DNA from: Phycisphaerales bacterium
GTDB taxonomy: Bacteria > Planctomycetota > Phycisphaerae > Phycisphaerales > SM1A02
Assembly (NCBI GenBank): GCA_030748805.1
Contig: JASMLG010000087.1
Span: forward strand, 22,225-86,224
Length of the DNA: 64,000 nucleotides
Direction of reading: 5' to 3'
A program made the translations under genes and the position numbers. This document shows positions 61,935 to 64,000 of this stretch, one piece after another (the first letter of the stretch is position 1; the number at the start of each line of letters is the position of its first letter). The notes under the pieces are model-generated. The model was not told the origin of the DNA. It saw only the letters and a program-made list of their open reading frames with translations, and did not search any database.

Positions 61935-62924
61935 ATGACAAAAAGAACCCTAGTTACAGGTGGTGCTGGATTTCTTGGTTCACATCTTTGCAAGAGATTG
62001 CTTAATCGTGGCGAACACGTTATTTGCCTTGATAATCTGTTTACAAGTAGAGAAGAGACAATCAAAAATCTGATTGTATTTCCAAATTTTGAGTTTATAT
62101 TTCACGATATTACTAAGCCAATTGAATTTGAGGTAGACGAAATATACAACCTAGCTTGTCCAGCGGCTCCCGGACACTATCAACATAATCCAATAAAAAC
62201 ATTGAAAACAAGTTTACTTGGTGCAATTCATACGCTTGGCATGGCAAAGGCCAATGGTGCTAAGATTTTTCATGCTTCAACAAGCGAGGTCTATGGTGAT
62301 CCTTCTGTACATCCGCAGCCAGAATCATATCGTGGAAACGTAAATCCAATCGGTCTTCGATCGTGTTATGACGAGGGAAAACGCGCTGCTGAAACATTGA
62401 TGTTTGATTACCACAGAGTGCACGATGTAGATATAAGAGTTGCTAGAATTTTTAATACTTATGGTCCACACATGCATCCGTTTGATGGAAGAGTAGTAAG
62501 CAACTTTATCAGACAGGCATTGGCAGGAGAAGATATTACAATTTTTGGTGACGGGCAACAATCAAGATCATTTTGTTACGTCGATGATTTGATTGATGGT
62601 TTTATTGCAATGATGGACGCAGACGAAGCAACCGGACCTATTAACTTGGGTAATCCTGTTGAGTTTACGATGCTTGAATTGGCTAGTTTGGTTTTGGAAT
62701 TAACCGGAGGTAATTCTGAACTTGTTATGAGACCACTACCTGCTGATGATCCAACCCAAAGGCAGCCGGATATTAGCCGTGCAAAATCAACTCTCGGATG
62801 GGAACCAACAATCCAACTTGCTGATGGACTGATGAGGACGATTGAATGGTTCAGCAAAATCGATCTAACCCAATGGACACCGCCTACTCCAAACTGGGAG
62901 GGCGGTCTAACTGAGTGTTCATAG
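61935..62924 (+). CDS. UDP-glucuronate decarboxylase (UDP-xylose synthase)-type SDR epimerase
   Basis: Extended SDR, 329 residues. NAD site [39 protein letters not shown] with the catalytic Ser/Thr, [19 protein letters not shown] with YxxxK, and [20 protein letters not shown]. The [20 protein letters not shown] and R-Q-P-D-I blocks match UXS, converting UDP-GlcA to UDP-xylose. Could supply pentose for the polysaccharide locus; a 4-epimerase is less likely. Confidence 0.9.
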   Translation: MTKRTLVTGGAGFLGSHLCKRLLNRGEHVICLDNLFTSREETIKNLIVFPNFEFIFHDITKPIEFEVDEIYNLACPAAPGHYQHNPIKTLKTSLLGAIHTLGMAKANGAKIFHASTSEVYGDPSVHPQPESYRGNVNPIGLRSCYDEGKRAAETLMFDYHRVHDVDIRVARIFNTYGPHMHPFDGRVVSNFIRQALAGEDITIFGDGQQSRSFCYVDDLIDGFIAMMDADEATGPINLGNPVEFTMLELASLVLELTGGNSELVMRPLPADDPTQRQPDISRAKSTLGWEPTIQLADGLMRTIEWFSKIDLTQWTPPTPNWEGGLTECS

Positions 62925-63009
62925 CCGTTTTCTGACGACATGGTGTCAGTGTAAAGTTCGATTTTAGCCGAAAAACCAATAAATATACCGAATAACTACC
63001 GAACAACGG

Positions 63010-63038
63010 TTGACAATGCCGATGTTTCTGTCATCCTA
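63010..63038 (+). promoter_or_regulatory. possible recA promoter
   Basis: TTGACA at 63010-63015 and a weak -10-like CATCCT/ATCCTA about 16-17 nt later, ~35 bp before the first recA start. No LexA box recognised by eye. Confidence 0.35.
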
Positions 63039-63071
63039 CCGTAAACCTAACAAACCTGACAATGAAGGAGC

Positions 63072-64000
63072 ATGACCGAAATGGCAATTTTAACTAGAAA
63101 CGGAAAATCTACAAAATCATCACGAAAAACCGCAGTTAAAGCGGAAAATCGCAAAAAGGTCGGTATCGTACAAGACGGCAGAACGGCTACATCAACTCGT
63201 GCAGGAAGCACGCTAAACCAACCAAGGAAGGCGAAGAATTCTATGCCCACTAAGACGGTATCAAAAAAGAAAACAAAAGAACAAACAAAGTCAAATTCAA
63301 CAATTGAAGACAAGGGAAAAGTTCAAGCATTAGAAAATGCTCTATCTCAAATTGATAAGGCGTTTGGTTCTGGAGCAATAATGCGCCTTAATGGTGATGA
63401 TTTAAATAACATCCCAGCAATTTCAACTGGTGCAATAAGTTTGGATCTAGCTCTTGGTGGCAGGGGAATGCCTCGTGGTCGAATCATTGAGGTCTTTGGT
63501 CCAGAATCATCCGGTAAAACAACTCTTGCGTTAAACGTTGTTGCTCAGGCGCAAAAGGAAGGTGTTGCTGCATTTATAGATGCAGAACATGCGCTTGATC
63601 CAATGTGGGCAAAAAAACTAGGAGTTGATGTTGATGGACTTCTTGTGTCACAACCAGACACTGGCGAACAGGCCTTAGAAATATGTGAAATGCTTGTGCG
63701 TTCGAATGCGGTAGATGTTGTTGTAATAGATTCAGTTGCAGCACTTATTCCAAGAGCAGAAATCGAAGGCGAGATGGGCGACACTCATGTTGGGTTACAA
63801 GCGCGGCTAATGAGCCAAGCAATGCGTAAATTAACAGGGGCTATTGCTAAAAGTGATTGCATGGTAATTTTCATTAACCAAATCCGCGAAAAAATTGGCG
63901 TGATGTTTGGTAGCCCAGAAACAACCCCCGGAGGGAGAGCACTCAAATTCTATTCATCAATTCGTGTTGATATTCGAAGAATCGGTTCCATAAAAGATGG
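63072..64000 (+). CDS. recA: recombinase RecA, 3' end outside window
   Basis: Homologous-recombination and SOS ATPase. [19 protein letters not shown] is Walker [21 protein letters not shown] is Walker B and loop; [20 protein letters not shown] follows. The normal RecA start ([19 protein letters not shown]) is preceded by ~85 extra residues rich in Lys/Arg/Thr ([20 protein letters not shown]). Starts at 63072 and 63081 share AAGGAG; ATG 63242 is an alternative that leaves a ~28-residue extension. Truncated by the window edge near residue 305. Confidence 0.95.
   Translation, partial: MTEMAILTRNGKSTKSSRKTAVKAENRKKVGIVQDGRTATSTRAGSTLNQPRKAKNSMPTKTVSKKKTKEQTKSNSTIEDKGKVQALENALSQIDKAFGSGAIMRLNGDDLNNIPAISTGAISLDLALGGRGMPRGRIIEVFGPESSGKTTLALNVVAQAQKEGVAAFIDAEHALDPMWAKKLGVDVDGLLVSQPDTGEQALEICEMLVRSNAVDVVVIDSVAALIPRAEIEGEMGDTHVGLQARLMSQAMRKLTGAIAKSDCMVIFINQIREKIGVMFGSPETTPGGRALKFYSSIRVDIRRIGSIKD

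Overview
The window looks like a low-GC marine planctomycete of the Phycisphaerae type. The signs are six secreted proteins ending in a P-x-P-G-A-x-A-L-L-G-L-A-G-x-x-x-RRRRK sorting tail, a paired dockerin-like C-terminus (D-x-D-G-D-G ... GSWGAC), the futalosine-pathway gene mqnA, and many planctomycete-style secreted proteins of unknown function. This placement is inferred from protein signatures; no 16S gene is present.

Layout. 1-6.7 kb: thiolase (cut by the left edge), 3-hydroxyacyl-CoA dehydrogenase, fumarase and a lipoprotein on the minus strand, then a TPR protein and ribosomal bS18. 6.8-12 kb: glutamine amidotransferase, YgfZ-like protein and HMG-CoA lyase with ATGA overlaps, facing a minus-strand phosphoesterase / diguanylate cyclase / small-protein operon. 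12.1-16 kb: murG-ftsW and miaB. 16.1-21.9 kb: a tandem array of six secreted paralogues, each with its own long leader and most with their own terminator. 22-28.4 kb: TPR-sulfotransferase, rho, psuG, DEAD-box helicase, alr. 28.4-29 kb: a repeat-rich island. 29-35 kb: mqnA coupled to a divergent sigma-region-4-like protein, rplM-rpsI, a CPBP protease and mrp.

36-45.4 kb is the most coherent accessory block. It holds a secreted hyaluronidase-like (GH56-like) protein, an O-antigen polymerase/ligase, a Wzx-type flippase, a sulfotransferase, two GT4 glycosyltransferases, and ATP sulfurylase plus APS kinase. Together these genes could make PAPS, build, sulfate, export and trim a sulfated surface polysaccharide. 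A UDP-glucuronate decarboxylase at 61.9 kb and a second sulfotransferase at 22 kb may contribute.

45.5-64 kb: pseudopilin, prfA, bL31, tRNA-Asn, an 11-heme cytochrome fused to a propeller-like region and dockerin-like repeats, a type-4-like uracil-DNA glycosylase lacking one expected cysteine, dtd, a Memo-family protein, a DUF1573-ankyrin lipoprotein, carboxypeptidase Taq, anmK, the UDP-sugar decarboxylase, and recA cut by the right edge. Dispersed palindromes lie near 28.5, 45.4 and 48.2 kb.
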